From NCBI RefSeq assembly GCF_910579365.1, contig NZ_CAJTUX010000069.1, positions 1 through 13,241 of the forward strand: a stretch of DNA of 13,241 nt, read 5' to 3'. A program made the position numbers and the translations under genes. Each line of letters starts with the position of its first letter. The stretch's first letter is position 1. Under the pieces are notes generated by a model that saw nothing but the letters and a program-made list of their open reading frames with translations, was not told where the DNA came from and ran no database searches. This DNA is from an uncultured Oscillibacter sp. (GTDB taxonomy: Bacteria; Bacillota; Clostridia; Oscillospirales; Oscillospiraceae). Shown in pieces: positions 6,995 to 13,241 of the stretch.

Positions 6995-7040
6995 GGCCAA
7001 CATGGAAAAGCTGCGGGTCCATGTCAGGCCTTCCTTTTTT
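6995..7040 (+). terminator. Possible plus-strand terminator beyond rnpB
   Basis: GGCC (6995-6998) pairs with 7027-7030 and CATGGA (7001-7006) with 7018-7023, with a small internal loop. The tract TTCCTTTTTT follows directly (7031-7040). It points away from the cotH-type gene and could stop transcripts that ran antisense through rnpB. Confidence 0.5.
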
Positions 7041-7084
7041 GCTTTGCTTGACAGAATATCACAAATTTTCTGCGGTGGCAAGTC

Positions 7085-7113
7085 TTGCCGGAAGGGGTTC
7101 AACGTGGTAAAAT
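7085..7113 (+). promoter_or_regulatory. murD-yunB-ligA promoter with dyad over the -35
   Basis: The -35 TTGCCG (7085-7090) and -10 TAAAAT (7108-7113) are 17 bases apart. A perfect 6-bp dyad, GGCAAG-T-CTTGCC (7077-7089), covers most of the -35 box and is well placed for a repressor. The transcript would begin near 7120, giving a leader of about 80 bases. Confidence 0.65.
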
Positions 7114-7119
7114 AGCCAG

Positions 7120-7200
7120 GAGATGAATTCGCCGCCGGAGAAACCCTCAGGCAAAAGCAATGACCCCGCCTGCGGACGGGGAGGATAAGGAGCGATTTGG
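7120..7200 (+). promoter_or_regulatory. murD leader with glycine-riboswitch-like core and a hairpin next to the RBS
   Basis: The leader contains CGCCGCCGGAG, then CCTCAGGCAAAAG (7145-7157), close to the conserved CGCCGAAGG...CTCTCAGGCAAAAGG of glycine riboswitch aptamers. The P3 arm expected between these parts is missing and P1 is poor, so a complete aptamer is not shown. A stem (7164-7168 with 7177-7181) then ends just before TAAGGAG, the ribosome binding site of murD. It may be a decayed or unusual aptamer, or chance similarity. Confidence 0.3.
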
Positions 7201-8604
7201 GTGAAATTTGAGGAATATCTGTCCTCTTTACAGAACAAAACCGTGGCCGTTATTGGGATTGGAATCTCCAACCGGCCGCTGGTGGAACTGCTGCTCTCCC
7301 GGGGCGTGGCGGTGACCGCCTGCGATAAAAAGGACCGGGCCGCCCTGGGCGTCCTGGCGGAGGAACTGGAGAAGAAGGGCTGCCGCCTCCGCCTGGGGCC
7401 GGACTACTTGAAGAACTTGACAGAGGACGTAATTTTCCGTACCCCGGGAATGCGGCCCGATCTGCCGGAACTCACCGCCGCCGTTGGGCGGGGGAGTATG
7501 CTGACCAGCGAGATGGAGGTCTTCTTCGAAGTCTGTCCCTGCCCGATTATCGCCGTCACTGGCAGCGACGGCAAGACCACCACCACCACCATCATCGCCG
7601 AACTGCTTCGAGCAGCGGGGCGGACGGTCCACCTGGGTGGAAACATCGGTCATCCGCTGCTGGCGGAGACCGGAGGTATCCGGAAAGGGGATATGGCCGT
7701 TTTAGAGCTGAGTTCCTTCCAGCTGATGACGATGAATCAAAGTCCACACATTGCCGTCATCACCAATCTGGCGCCCAATCATCTGGATGTTCATAAGGAC
7801 TACGCGGAGTATATTGCTGCAAAGGAAAATATCTTTACACATCAGGCGGCAGAAGATATTGCTGTCTTTAACGCGGATAACGAAGTCACCCGTTCCTTTA
7901 TGGGCCGGGAGAACGGGAGTCTTCGGACCTTCAGCCGCCGGGGGAGCGTGGAGCGGGGGGCGTATCTCGCTCCGGACACGGACGGGACGGGACCGGCAAT
8001 CTGGATGTCCAACGAAACCGGACGCCGTCAGGTGCTTCCTCTGGCCGGGATCAAGCTCCCTGGGGTTCACAATGTGGAGAATTACATGGCGGCTGTTGCC
8101 GCCGTAGACGGGCTGGTTCCGGATGACGTGATCCGTGATTTCGCGGGAGACTTCGGCGGCGTGGAGCACCGGATTGAGCTGGTGCGTGAACTGGACGGAG
8201 TACGGTATTACAACGACTCCATCGCCTCCAGCCCCAGCCGGACTATTGCGGGATTGAACTCTTTCCCAGAAAAGATCATTCTCATTGCTGGGGGGAAGGA
8301 CAAGGGCATTTCCTATGAAAGCCTTGGCCCAGTGGTCAACGCGCATGTAAAGCTGCTGATTCTCTGCGGGGCGACTGCCGGAGTGATCCGGGCTTCCGTG
8401 GAGCGGGCGGAGAATTACGATGACTTGGAAATTGTGGATGTGGAAGACTATCACCAGGCGGTTTCCTTGGCCCGGAGCCGGGCGGCGGAGGGCGATGTGG
8501 TGATGTTGTCCCCTGCCAGCACCTCCTTTGACCGATTCGCGAACTTCATGGAACGGGGGCGGGTGTTCAAGGAGATCGTCAACCAGCTGCCTGAAAAGCG
8601 ATAG
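7201..8604 (+). CDS. murD: UDP-N-acetylmuramoylalanine-D-glutamate ligase
   Basis: Cytoplasmic ATP-dependent ligase that adds D-glutamate to UDP-MurNAc-L-Ala in peptidoglycan precursor synthesis. The 467 residues fit the family (about 450). An N-terminal Rossmann-like domain (VAVIGIGISNRP, 15-26) binds the UDP moiety; the P-loop is TGSDGKTTT (120-128); SSFQL (171-175) and NHLDVH (193-198) are Mur ligase signatures; Lys208 in AAKENIF is in the position of the carbamylated lysine. The C-terminal domain has the NDSIASSPSRT and AGGKDKG motifs. The GTG start at 7201 is supported by TAAGGAG eight bases upstream. No other mur genes adjoin it, so it lies outside a dcw cluster. First gene of the murD-yunB-ligA run. 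Confidence 0.97.
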   Translation: MKFEEYLSSLQNKTVAVIGIGISNRPLVELLLSRGVAVTACDKKDRAALGVLAEELEKKGCRLRLGPDYLKNLTEDVIFRTPGMRPDLPELTAAVGRGSMLTSEMEVFFEVCPCPIIAVTGSDGKTTTTTIIAELLRAAGRTVHLGGNIGHPLLAETGGIRKGDMAVLELSSFQLMTMNQSPHIAVITNLAPNHLDVHKDYAEYIAAKENIFTHQAAEDIAVFNADNEVTRSFMGRENGSLRTFSRRGSVERGAYLAPDTDGTGPAIWMSNETGRRQVLPLAGIKLPGVHNVENYMAAVAAVDGLVPDDVIRDFAGDFGGVEHRIELVRELDGVRYYNDSIASSPSRTIAGLNSFPEKIILIAGGKDKGISYESLGPVVNAHVKLLILCGATAGVIRASVERAENYDDLEIVDVEDYHQAVSLARSRAAEGDVVMLSPASTSFDRFANFMERGRVFKEIVNQLPEKR

Positions 8605-8625
8605 GGCAAGCTTCCGGAGCATACA

Positions 8626-9336
8626 ATGCTCTGGGGTGATTTTGTGAACTTCTTTTACTACCGGCGGCGCATCACCCGCCGGACACTCTGGAGCGTGCTG
8701 GCTTTTTCCACTGTGGCGCTGCTTCTAACGCTTATGCTGTTTGCCACAACCCAGATGAGGCCTTTGCTGACAAGCCTGGCCACGACCAGAGTGTCCAACA
8801 CGGTTAACCGCATTGTCTCCGAAGCGGTGGACGAGGCCATTGAAAGCGGCAATATCAGCTACAGCGATTTGATAACCTTTGAGAAGGACAAAGACGGCCG
8901 AATCACGGCTATTTACAGCAACATGGCGGCTTTTAACCGTCTCCAGTCCAAAATTCTGGACATCATTCTTGCCCGCATTGATCAGGTATCCGCCAGAGAG
9001 CTTTCCATTCCGCTTGGAAGTCTGACCGGCTCAGTGTTACTGGCCGGGCGGGGGCCAAGAATCTCTGTGCGGATGGAGTCGGTGGGTTCCTCCTCCGCCC
9101 GGTTTGAAAACGAGTTTACCTCAGCGGGCATCAACCAGACCAAGCACCAGATTGTGCTGAACATTGACGTGGCCGTCAGCATTTTACTGCCTGGTTTTTC
9201 TGCCGCAACGACGGTTTCCAATGCTGTCACCGTGGCGGAAACCGTGATTGTGGGGTCTGTGCCGGATACCTACACCTATTTCAGCTCCACCCCTGAGAAC
9301 TATGTGAGCGACGCGAAGGATTATATCTTGAACTGA
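8626..9336 (+). CDS. yunB: Sporulation protein YunB
   Basis: A 236-residue protein of the YunB family, mother-cell sporulation proteins whose mutants in B. subtilis are affected in sporulation; the biochemical role is not known. A basic N-terminus (YYRRRITRR) precedes a single membrane helix at about 22-40, and the rest would lie outside the membrane. Family landmarks are GSLTGSVLLAGRGPRISVRM (131-150), AGINQTKHQIVLNI (167-180) and VPDTYTYF (212-219). The ATG at 8626 has GGAG six bases before it; an in-frame GTG at 8644, preceded by GGGGTGAT, is also possible and would shorten it by six residues. It lies 21 bases after murD and 12 before ligA. Confidence 0.92.
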   Translation: MLWGDFVNFFYYRRRITRRTLWSVLAFSTVALLLTLMLFATTQMRPLLTSLATTRVSNTVNRIVSEAVDEAIESGNISYSDLITFEKDKDGRITAIYSNMAAFNRLQSKILDIILARIDQVSARELSIPLGSLTGSVLLAGRGPRISVRMESVGSSSARFENEFTSAGINQTKHQIVLNIDVAVSILLPGFSAATTVSNAVTVAETVIVGSVPDTYTYFSSTPENYVSDAKDYILN

Positions 9337-9348
9337 CAGGAGGACCTC

Positions 9349-11325
9349 ATGGATTACCGTGAAGAGATCAAGCAGCTGCGGGACACGCTGAACGAGCATG
9401 GCTACCGCTATTACGTGCTGGATGAGCCTATCATCAGCGACTATGAGTACGACATGCTCAACCGCCGTCTGGAGGAACTGGAGGCGCAGCACCCGGAAGA
9501 GATTATGCCGGACTCCCCCACGCAACGCATCGGCGGGAAGACGTTGGAAGGTTTTGCACCTTACACGCATGAGGTTCCCTTAGAGAGTTTGCAGGACGTA
9601 TTCAGCGGAGAAGAAGTGGCGGAGTTCTGCCATCGAATGGACGAGGCCCTGGGGGAGGATACCATCTTTTCCATTGAACCCAAGGTGGATGGACTGTCTG
9701 TGGCGCTGGAGTATCGGGATGGCATCTTTGTCCGGGGCGCCACTCGAGGAGATGGCCGGACAGGGGAGGACGTGACCGAAAATCTGAAGACCATTCGTTC
9801 CATCCCCTTGACGCTGCCGGACAAGCTGTCCCGACTCATTGTCCGGGGCGAGGTCTATATGTCCAGAACGGTTTTTGAGGAATTAAATGTCCAGCGTGAA
9901 CTTCAGGGAAAACCGCTTCTGGCGAATCCCAGGAACGCCGCCGCCGGATCCCTGCGGCAGTTGGACCCGAAAATCTGCGCAGAGCGGAAACTGGATATTC
10001 AGGTCTTCAATTTGCAGCTGGCGGAGGGAAAGGAATTCGTCTCCCACCAGGAGACATTGGACTATCTGGCCTCTCAGCGTTTCCGGGTGATTCCCCATAA
10101 GACCCTTATCGGAACCGCCGCGTGCCAATCTGAAATTGAGCGAATCAACGAAGAGAGGATGCAGTTTCCCTTTGATATTGACGGGGCTGTCGTAAAGGTA
10201 AACTCCTTGCCTGATCGCTTAAGACTAGGCAGTACGGCGAAATGTCCGAAGTGGGCGGTGGCCTTCAAGTACCCGCCGGAGAAAAAACCCTCCCGCGTGC
10301 GGGACATTGTGATTCAGGTGGGCCGCACTGGCGTGCTGACGCCGAAAGCAGTGCTGGAGCCTGTCCGCCTGGCAGGGACAACCGTTACCAACGCTACGCT
10401 TCACAACCAGGATTATATCACAGAAAAAGATATCCGAATTGGAGATACCGTCCTTGTGCAAAAGGCGGGGGAGATCATTCCTGAAGTTGTGGAGGTGGAT
10501 ATGCAAAAGCGGCCTACGGGTACGGAGCCGTATTTTCTTCCTTCGGCGTGTCCAGTCTGCGGCGCTCCGGTGCGCCGGGATGAGGACGGAGCTGCGATTC
10601 GCTGCACCGGAGCGGAGTGTCCCGCGCAGCTCCTGCGGAATCTGACTCATTTTGCCAGCCGAAACGCGATGGATATTGACGGCTGCGGCCCCGCCGTGGT
10701 GCAGCAGTTGATTGACAGCGGAATGGTTTCCAATGCGGCGGACCTTTACGCGCTTCAGGAGGAGAAGGTAGCGAAACTGGAGCGCATGGGGAAGAAATCT
10801 GCTGAGAATCTAATGAAAGCGATTGACCATTCCAAGGAGAATGATTTATCCAGACTGGTTTATGGGCTGGGAATCCGGCAGGTAGGGGAGAAGGCGGCGA
10901 AGGTTCTGGCGTTTCATTTCGGGACGATGGAGGCGCTTTCCTCTGCCACATTAGAGGAACTTACGGAAATCAACGATGTAGGCGGGGTGACCGCTCAGTA
11001 TATTGTGGATTACCTTGCCTCTCCCCAGGCGCAGGACTTGATTGCGCGGCTCAAAGCTGCCGGCGTCAACATGAAGAGCACTTCGAAGCTGGTGGATGAG
11101 CGCTTTTCCGGAATGACGTTCGTTCTCACTGGAACACTGTCGCGCTTTGAACGAAAAACCGCTCAGGGCTTGATTGAGGAACGGGGAGGAAAAGTTGCGG
11201 GGGCCGTTTCGAAGCGAACCACTTATGTGGTAGCGGGAGAGGCGGCTGGAAGCAAGCTGAAAAAGGCGCAGGATTTGGGGATAGCGATTCTGACAGAGGA
11301 TGAATTTGCGGCGCTGTTGGAGTGA
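9349..11325 (+). CDS. ligA: NAD-dependent DNA ligase LigA
   Basis: Seals nicks with 5'-phosphate and 3'-OH ends during replication and repair, using NAD+. The 658 residues match the usual length. Domain order: Ia (1-65, with YYVLDEPIISDYEYD); adenylation domain with the nucleotidyl-lysine in EPKVDG (Lys112), ATRGDGRTGEDVT (131-143) and the RGEV motif (166-169); OB fold (about 320-390); four-cysteine zinc finger (Cys401, 404, 419, 424); helix-hairpin-helix repeats (about 430-570); BRCT domain (about 583-658). AGGAGG ends five bases before ATG 9349. It follows yunB by 12 bases and ends at a hairpin terminator. Complete, with all key residues seen. Confidence 0.98.
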   Translation: MDYREEIKQLRDTLNEHGYRYYVLDEPIISDYEYDMLNRRLEELEAQHPEEIMPDSPTQRIGGKTLEGFAPYTHEVPLESLQDVFSGEEVAEFCHRMDEALGEDTIFSIEPKVDGLSVALEYRDGIFVRGATRGDGRTGEDVTENLKTIRSIPLTLPDKLSRLIVRGEVYMSRTVFEELNVQRELQGKPLLANPRNAAAGSLRQLDPKICAERKLDIQVFNLQLAEGKEFVSHQETLDYLASQRFRVIPHKTLIGTAACQSEIERINEERMQFPFDIDGAVVKVNSLPDRLRLGSTAKCPKWAVAFKYPPEKKPSRVRDIVIQVGRTGVLTPKAVLEPVRLAGTTVTNATLHNQDYITEKDIRIGDTVLVQKAGEIIPEVVEVDMQKRPTGTEPYFLPSACPVCGAPVRRDEDGAAIRCTGAECPAQLLRNLTHFASRNAMDIDGCGPAVVQQLIDSGMVSNAADLYALQEEKVAKLERMGKKSAENLMKAIDHSKENDLSRLVYGLGIRQVGEKAAKVLAFHFGTMEALSSATLEELTEINDVGGVTAQYIVDYLASPQAQDLIARLKAAGVNMKSTSKLVDERFSGMTFVLTGTLSRFERKTAQGLIEERGGKVAGAVSKRTTYVVAGEAAGSKLKKAQDLGIAILTEDEFAALLE

Positions 11326-11335
11326 GCGGCAAAAA

Positions 11336-11364
11336 AGAGCGGCGGAATATCCGCCGCTCTCTTT
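11336..11364. terminator. Bidirectional terminator after ligA
   Basis: An 11-bp perfect stem (11336-11346 with 11350-11360) with a 3-base loop. On the plus strand it ends in CTTTG, a weak tail. On the minus strand it is followed by six T residues (complement of 11331-11336), so it would also stop minus-strand transcripts from the accessory region. Confidence 0.85.
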
Positions 11365-11368
11365 GTGT

Positions 11369-11458
11369 TCATTTGTCAAAAGCAGGGTTCATATAGTAGA
11401 CATTTTTTTCATTCATTTTATCCTTGGCCAGCCGAAGGCCCTCGCCGAAGTTATCAAT
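11369..11458 (-). pseudogene. 3' remnant of an unknown gene, joined to the repeat box
   Basis: On the minus strand a 29-codon frame reads FGEGLRLAKDK, then NEKNVYYMNPAFDK, and ends at TGA (11371-11369), just before the terminator at 11360-11336. The composition looks like a real protein C-terminus, but the frame is closed upstream by a TAA within the 28-bp box (11461-11459). The 5' part has therefore probably been removed by a recombination event at the box. An ATG at 11416 after AAGGA could also start a 15-residue peptide. The family is not recognised. Confidence 0.4.
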
Positions 11459-11469
11459 TTAAGTAAGAG
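11442..11469. repeat. 28-bp direct repeat box, copy 1
   Basis: Identical to 12251-12278 except one C/T difference at the 14th base, and in the same orientation. It begins TCGCCGAAGTTAT and ends AATTTAAGTAAGAG. It is followed on the plus strand by a stem-loop, like copy 2. On the minus strand it lies downstream of the two-gene unit 11995-11573. Confidence 0.85.
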
Positions 11470-11509
11470 CCCCGGAACCCAGTGTTTGCAAGGGTTCCGG
11501 GGCTTTTTT
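11468..11509 (+). terminator. Terminator hairpin attached to repeat copy 1
   Basis: A perfect 13-bp stem (11468-11480 with 11492-11504) with an 11-base loop ends in TTTTTT on the plus strand. It would stop transcription reading out of ligA, and is part of the repeated element because a related, less perfect hairpin follows copy 2. Confidence 0.85.
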
Positions 11510-11516
11510 AGTGTGA

Positions 11517-11544
11517 GGAAAAACGGGGTGGACAAGCCCCGTTT
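11517..11544 (-). terminator. Terminator of the two small minus-strand genes
   Basis: An 8-bp stem (11521-11528 with 11537-11544) and 8-base loop; read on the minus strand the stem runs into a T tract. It lies 28 bases after the stop of the 77-codon gene. Confidence 0.75.
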
Positions 11545-11572
11545 GCGGAATCTAGATGTGACCGAAGCACTA

Positions 11573-11806
11573 TCAGGCAACTCGATTTAATTGGCAGACT
11601 TTGTCGATAAATGCTTTCATGTCTTCCACATAAGAATATGGCGCATACTCCGAATAGATTTCCGGAACGATCTGGACCCCTTCAGCCCGCAGAGCCTCCA
11701 GAGTCCCTGGCAGGCATCTGGCCTCATTGGGCGTCTTGCAGAGATATGCCAAACTGCCAGGTCTATCGAAAACCTTTGCCACAATGTAAATTTTTTTATC
11801 ACTCAT
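11573..11806 (-). CDS. Small hypothetical protein, 77 residues
   Basis: Not recognised. The protein begins MSDKKIYIVAKVFDRPGSLAYLC and has no signal peptide or membrane segment. It reads as a compact alpha/beta fold: a strand (IYIVAKVF), a helix over about 27-41, a strand VQIVP, a Tyr-rich loop (SEYAPYSY) and a C-terminal helix. It is slightly Tyr-rich and soluble. The start is well supported: GGAGG (11819-11815 on the minus strand) lies 8 bases upstream, inside the end of the preceding gene, whose TGA directly abuts this ATG. The two are therefore translationally coupled. A terminator follows. The setting next to repeats and gene remnants suggests a mobile accessory cassette, perhaps immunity or stress type, but that is inference only. 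Confidence 0.75.
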   Translation of the reverse strand: MSDKKIYIVAKVFDRPGSLAYLCKTPNEARCLPGTLEALRAEGVQIVPEIYSEYAPYSYVEDMKAFIDKVCQLNRVA

Positions 11807-11995
11807 TCAAATTGCCTCCAATTCGCGTAGCCAAGCTAAAAAATCTTGTTCTGTACGGATGATTCCAGCAGAATATTCTTGATATAGCGTTCTTCCAATT
11901 TCCGGAGTTTTATACTTATAGACATACTGATGACTCCATACATCGAAAGCATAATCTTTTCCGCACCAAAGCTGTACATCGATGGGATAGGCCAA
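11807..11995 (-). CDS. Small hypothetical protein, about 62 residues
   Basis: Not recognised. The frame encodes YPIDVQLWCGKDYAFDVW, then a Tyr/Lys-rich stretch and a C-terminal helix QDFLAWLRELEAI. It is rich in aromatic residues, with no signal or membrane segment. No ATG is available: TTG at 11995 is the likely start, with AAGAG just upstream, and lies one base after the TAA of the remnant frame at 12110-11997. The frame stays open upstream to 12037, so it could instead be the tail of a longer gene broken by a frameshift. Its stop abuts the start of the 77-codon gene. The region is poorer in GC than the core genes, consistent with transfer. Confidence 0.5.
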   Translation of the reverse strand: MAYPIDVQLWCGKDYAFDVWSHQYVYKYKTPEIGRTLYQEYSAGIIRTEQDFLAWLRELEAI

Positions 11996-11996
11996 G

Positions 11997-12110
11997 TTAC
12001 TCTTTGATAATACAAATGGATTGCCCGGTAGTCGTCATAAACTTTTTTCCGCTGCGCAAATCTACTACACGAAAATGGCTTGGATATTTCTCCGGATAAT
12101 CATGGACCTT
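11997..12110 (-). pseudogene. 3' remnant of an unknown gene upstream of the small gene pair
   Basis: A 37-codon minus-strand frame with protein-like content (HDYPEKYPSHFRVVDLRS, then GKKFMTTTGQSICIIKE) ends at TAA 11999-11997, one base before the TTG start of the next gene. It has no plausible start codon or ribosome binding site at its upstream end, where a TAA closes it at 12113-12111. It looks like the tail of a gene whose 5' part has been lost, once coupled to the small genes below it. The family is not recognised. Confidence 0.4.
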
Positions 12111-12250
12111 TTAAATACTTTTTTGCTGATATCTTACGCCCAACACAAATTTTTATCTGAAATAAAGGAGAGTCGCAACAAGCGGTTCTCCTTTTATTTG
12201 GTGAAAATCTCAGTACAGGTTTGGACTTTGTCGAATTTTGGGTATCGAGG
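12111..12250. other. AT-rich spacer between accessory units
   Basis: No convincing gene. It holds the hairpin at 12164-12194 and sequence flanking repeat copy 2. A minus-strand frame through it is open but runs across the terminator, so I do not call it. Confidence 0.5.
12164..12194. terminator. Bidirectional terminator in the accessory region
   Basis: An outer 8-bp stem (12164-12171 with 12187-12194), a small internal loop, an inner 3-bp stem and an AACAA loop. T-rich tracts follow on both strands (TTTTATTT on plus, TTTATTT on minus). Confidence 0.75.
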
Positions 12251-12278
12251 TCGCCGAAGTTATTAATTTAAGTAAGAG
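12251..12278. repeat. 28-bp direct repeat box, copy 2
   Basis: Second copy of the box at 11442-11469, same orientation, one mismatch in 28. A stem-loop follows (12285-12293 with 12297-12305, one G-G mismatch, 3-base loop), matching the hairpin after copy 1 in position and partly in sequence. The large minus-strand gene ends 38 bases to the right. Confidence 0.85.
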
Positions 12279-12315
12279 GCGAGGACCCGTTGCAGCGCAA
12301 GGGGTTCATGGGGAC

Positions 12316-13241
12316 TCAATCATCCAAAAGCTCTGCCAGTGGAATCGGCTCCGGCGCCCGGAAAACCTTTCGGACGTGGCGGGAGTCTTCCTCCCCCAAC
12401 ACACCGAAAAACAGAGAGTCGATCGCCGCAACATCTTGTTCGTCCAGTGCGTGCAGCGCGTCGCTCAGCTCTGTCAGCAGGCCGTACCCCTCGGGCAGGT
12501 CCGAGGGCTGGACAGGCCGGGTCCAGTCGATGACCCGCCAACCGGAAGTGAGGTCATAGTACCGGTAGCTCAGGTCCATGCACTCCAGACAATCGTTTTC
12601 GATATACGCCATATGGACGTAGCGCCCCAAGGCTTCCACGACAGCCACCACGCCATACCGAGGTCTCGCCATGCTCGGGACCTCCACCTGCACCAGGTCC
12701 CCGGAGCGGAAGGGGATCGGGAAGGTCGTAAGGCCAGTGCCGTAGCTGTGAATGCGTTCGGCCTCGTAGCGAATGCCCAGCTCTTTGTACCCGTCTTTCC
12801 GGACAGACTCCAGATACCAGGGATCGAAATCCTGTATGATGATCTTTCCGTCCACCAAAAAGATGTTCAGGCCCAAAACAGACTGCATTTTACCGTCCAC
12901 CTCGGCCCATTTTTCAACGTACCCCCTGAAATCTATCCCATCGGGATACCCCAAAGGAGGATCCTCATAGTACCCCTCGTACTCCTTCAGGTAGTCCGTC
13001 AGCTCCTCATAGGTTCTGAATACACCCTGAACACCGCAGGGGTCGTGGTCCAGGGGAGCGTCCTTCCACCACGTCTCCTGGAAGAGGAACACCTGCTCCG
13101 GACGCCGGCTGTGCAGCTCCTCAAAGGCCCAGTCGTACAGTTTGAGCAGGTCTGTAAGGATCGCTTTGTCCTCTTCGCGATCCGCCTCCCGGAGTAAAGC
13201 CGTTAAAGCGGCATATTTGTCCACGATGGGGCGGCAGCCGC
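12316..13241 (-). CDS. Hypothetical protein, 302 or more residues, probably 5' partial
   Basis: Not recognised. The minus-strand frame ends at TGA 12318-12316 and is open to the window edge. The first possible start is GTG at 13224, giving 302 residues, but no ribosome binding site precedes it, so the true start may be outside. The protein is acidic, rich in Tyr, Trp, Asp and Glu, and has no signal or membrane segment. The N-terminal part is helical (residues about 1-40, EEDKAILTDLLKLYDWAFEE); a middle region contains FLFQETWWKD, YPDGIDF and IIIQDFDPWY; and a segment PFRSGDLVQVEV (about 171-182) followed by RYGVVAVVEAL resembles an SH3-like barrel. Clostridial accessory loci often hold soluble proteins of this kind beside toxin-immunity cassettes, but no such link is shown here. 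Confidence 0.7.
   Translation of the reverse strand, partial: GCRPIVDKYAALTALLREADREEDKAILTDLLKLYDWAFEELHSRRPEQVFLFQETWWKDAPLDHDPCGVQGVFRTYEELTDYLKEYEGYYEDPPLGYPDGIDFRGYVEKWAEVDGKMQSVLGLNIFLVDGKIIIQDFDPWYLESVRKDGYKELGIRYEAERIHSYGTGLTTFPIPFRSGDLVQVEVPSMARPRYGVVAVVEALGRYVHMAYIENDCLECMDLSYRYYDLTSGWRVIDWTRPVQPSDLPEGYGLLTELSDALHALDEQDVAAIDSLFFGVLGEEDSRHVRKVFRAPEPIPLAELLDD

Noticed and set aside
7048..7053. Consensus TTGACA as a murD -35 box
   Set aside because: No acceptable -10 element lies 15-19 bases downstream; the pair at 7085/7108 is better.
11442..12278. The two boxes as standard attC or dif sites
   Set aside because: They lack the GTTRRRY/RYYYAAC core and do not show the XerC/XerD half-site pattern; only the general layout is similar.
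12238..13197. 319-codon open frame on the plus strand
   Set aside because: It is antisense to the 302-codon gene, has His/Gln/Arg-rich shadow composition, and starts in the repeat box; the minus-strand frame has more natural protein content.

Overview
The window looks like chromosomal DNA of a spore-forming, low-oxygen Clostridia of the Oscillospiraceae type (Flavonifractor/Lawsonibacter/Oscillibacter-like). This is an inference from the sporulation gene yunB, the Firmicutes-style trmK-nif3 (yqfN-yqfO) pair, a DUF1858 redox-type small protein, strong AGGAGG ribosome binding sites, a bacterial RNase P RNA and a fairly GC-rich composition. No rRNA, tRNA, complete IS element or CRISPR array is visible.

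Left part (1-3132): the end of a small zinc-ribbon protein gene closes with a strong terminator. About 300 bases without a credible gene follow. A near-consensus promoter (542-570) then appears to drive DUF1858 - trmK - nif3-like - yebC, tightly packed and ending at a hairpin at 3100-3123.

Middle (3137-6583): after a perfect 14-bp AT-rich inverted repeat comes a compact operon of a VTC/CYTH polyphosphate-polymerase-type protein, a DUF4956 membrane protein and a large secreted, membrane-anchored CotH-kinase-family protein. This trio is a recurrent but poorly understood gene set. It converges on rnpB, which lies on the minus strand with its own promoter and terminator.

Right-middle (6949-11364): a divergent intergenic region holds the rnpB promoter and a murD promoter whose -35 box lies in a perfect dyad. 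The murD leader carries a motif resembling the conserved 3' core of glycine riboswitch aptamers. murD, yunB and ligA follow on the plus strand, combining peptidoglycan synthesis, sporulation and DNA replication/repair, and end at an 11-bp terminator hairpin.

Right end (11365-13241): this is an accessory region on the minus strand. It contains two small abutting unknown genes (77 and 62 codons), a large unknown gene running towards the window edge, two gene remnants, several terminators, and two direct copies of a 28-bp box (one mismatch), each followed by a hairpin. Each box lies downstream of a minus-strand gene unit, and the left one is joined directly to the 3' end of a broken gene. This looks like cassette insertion or exchange and is the most novel part of the window.
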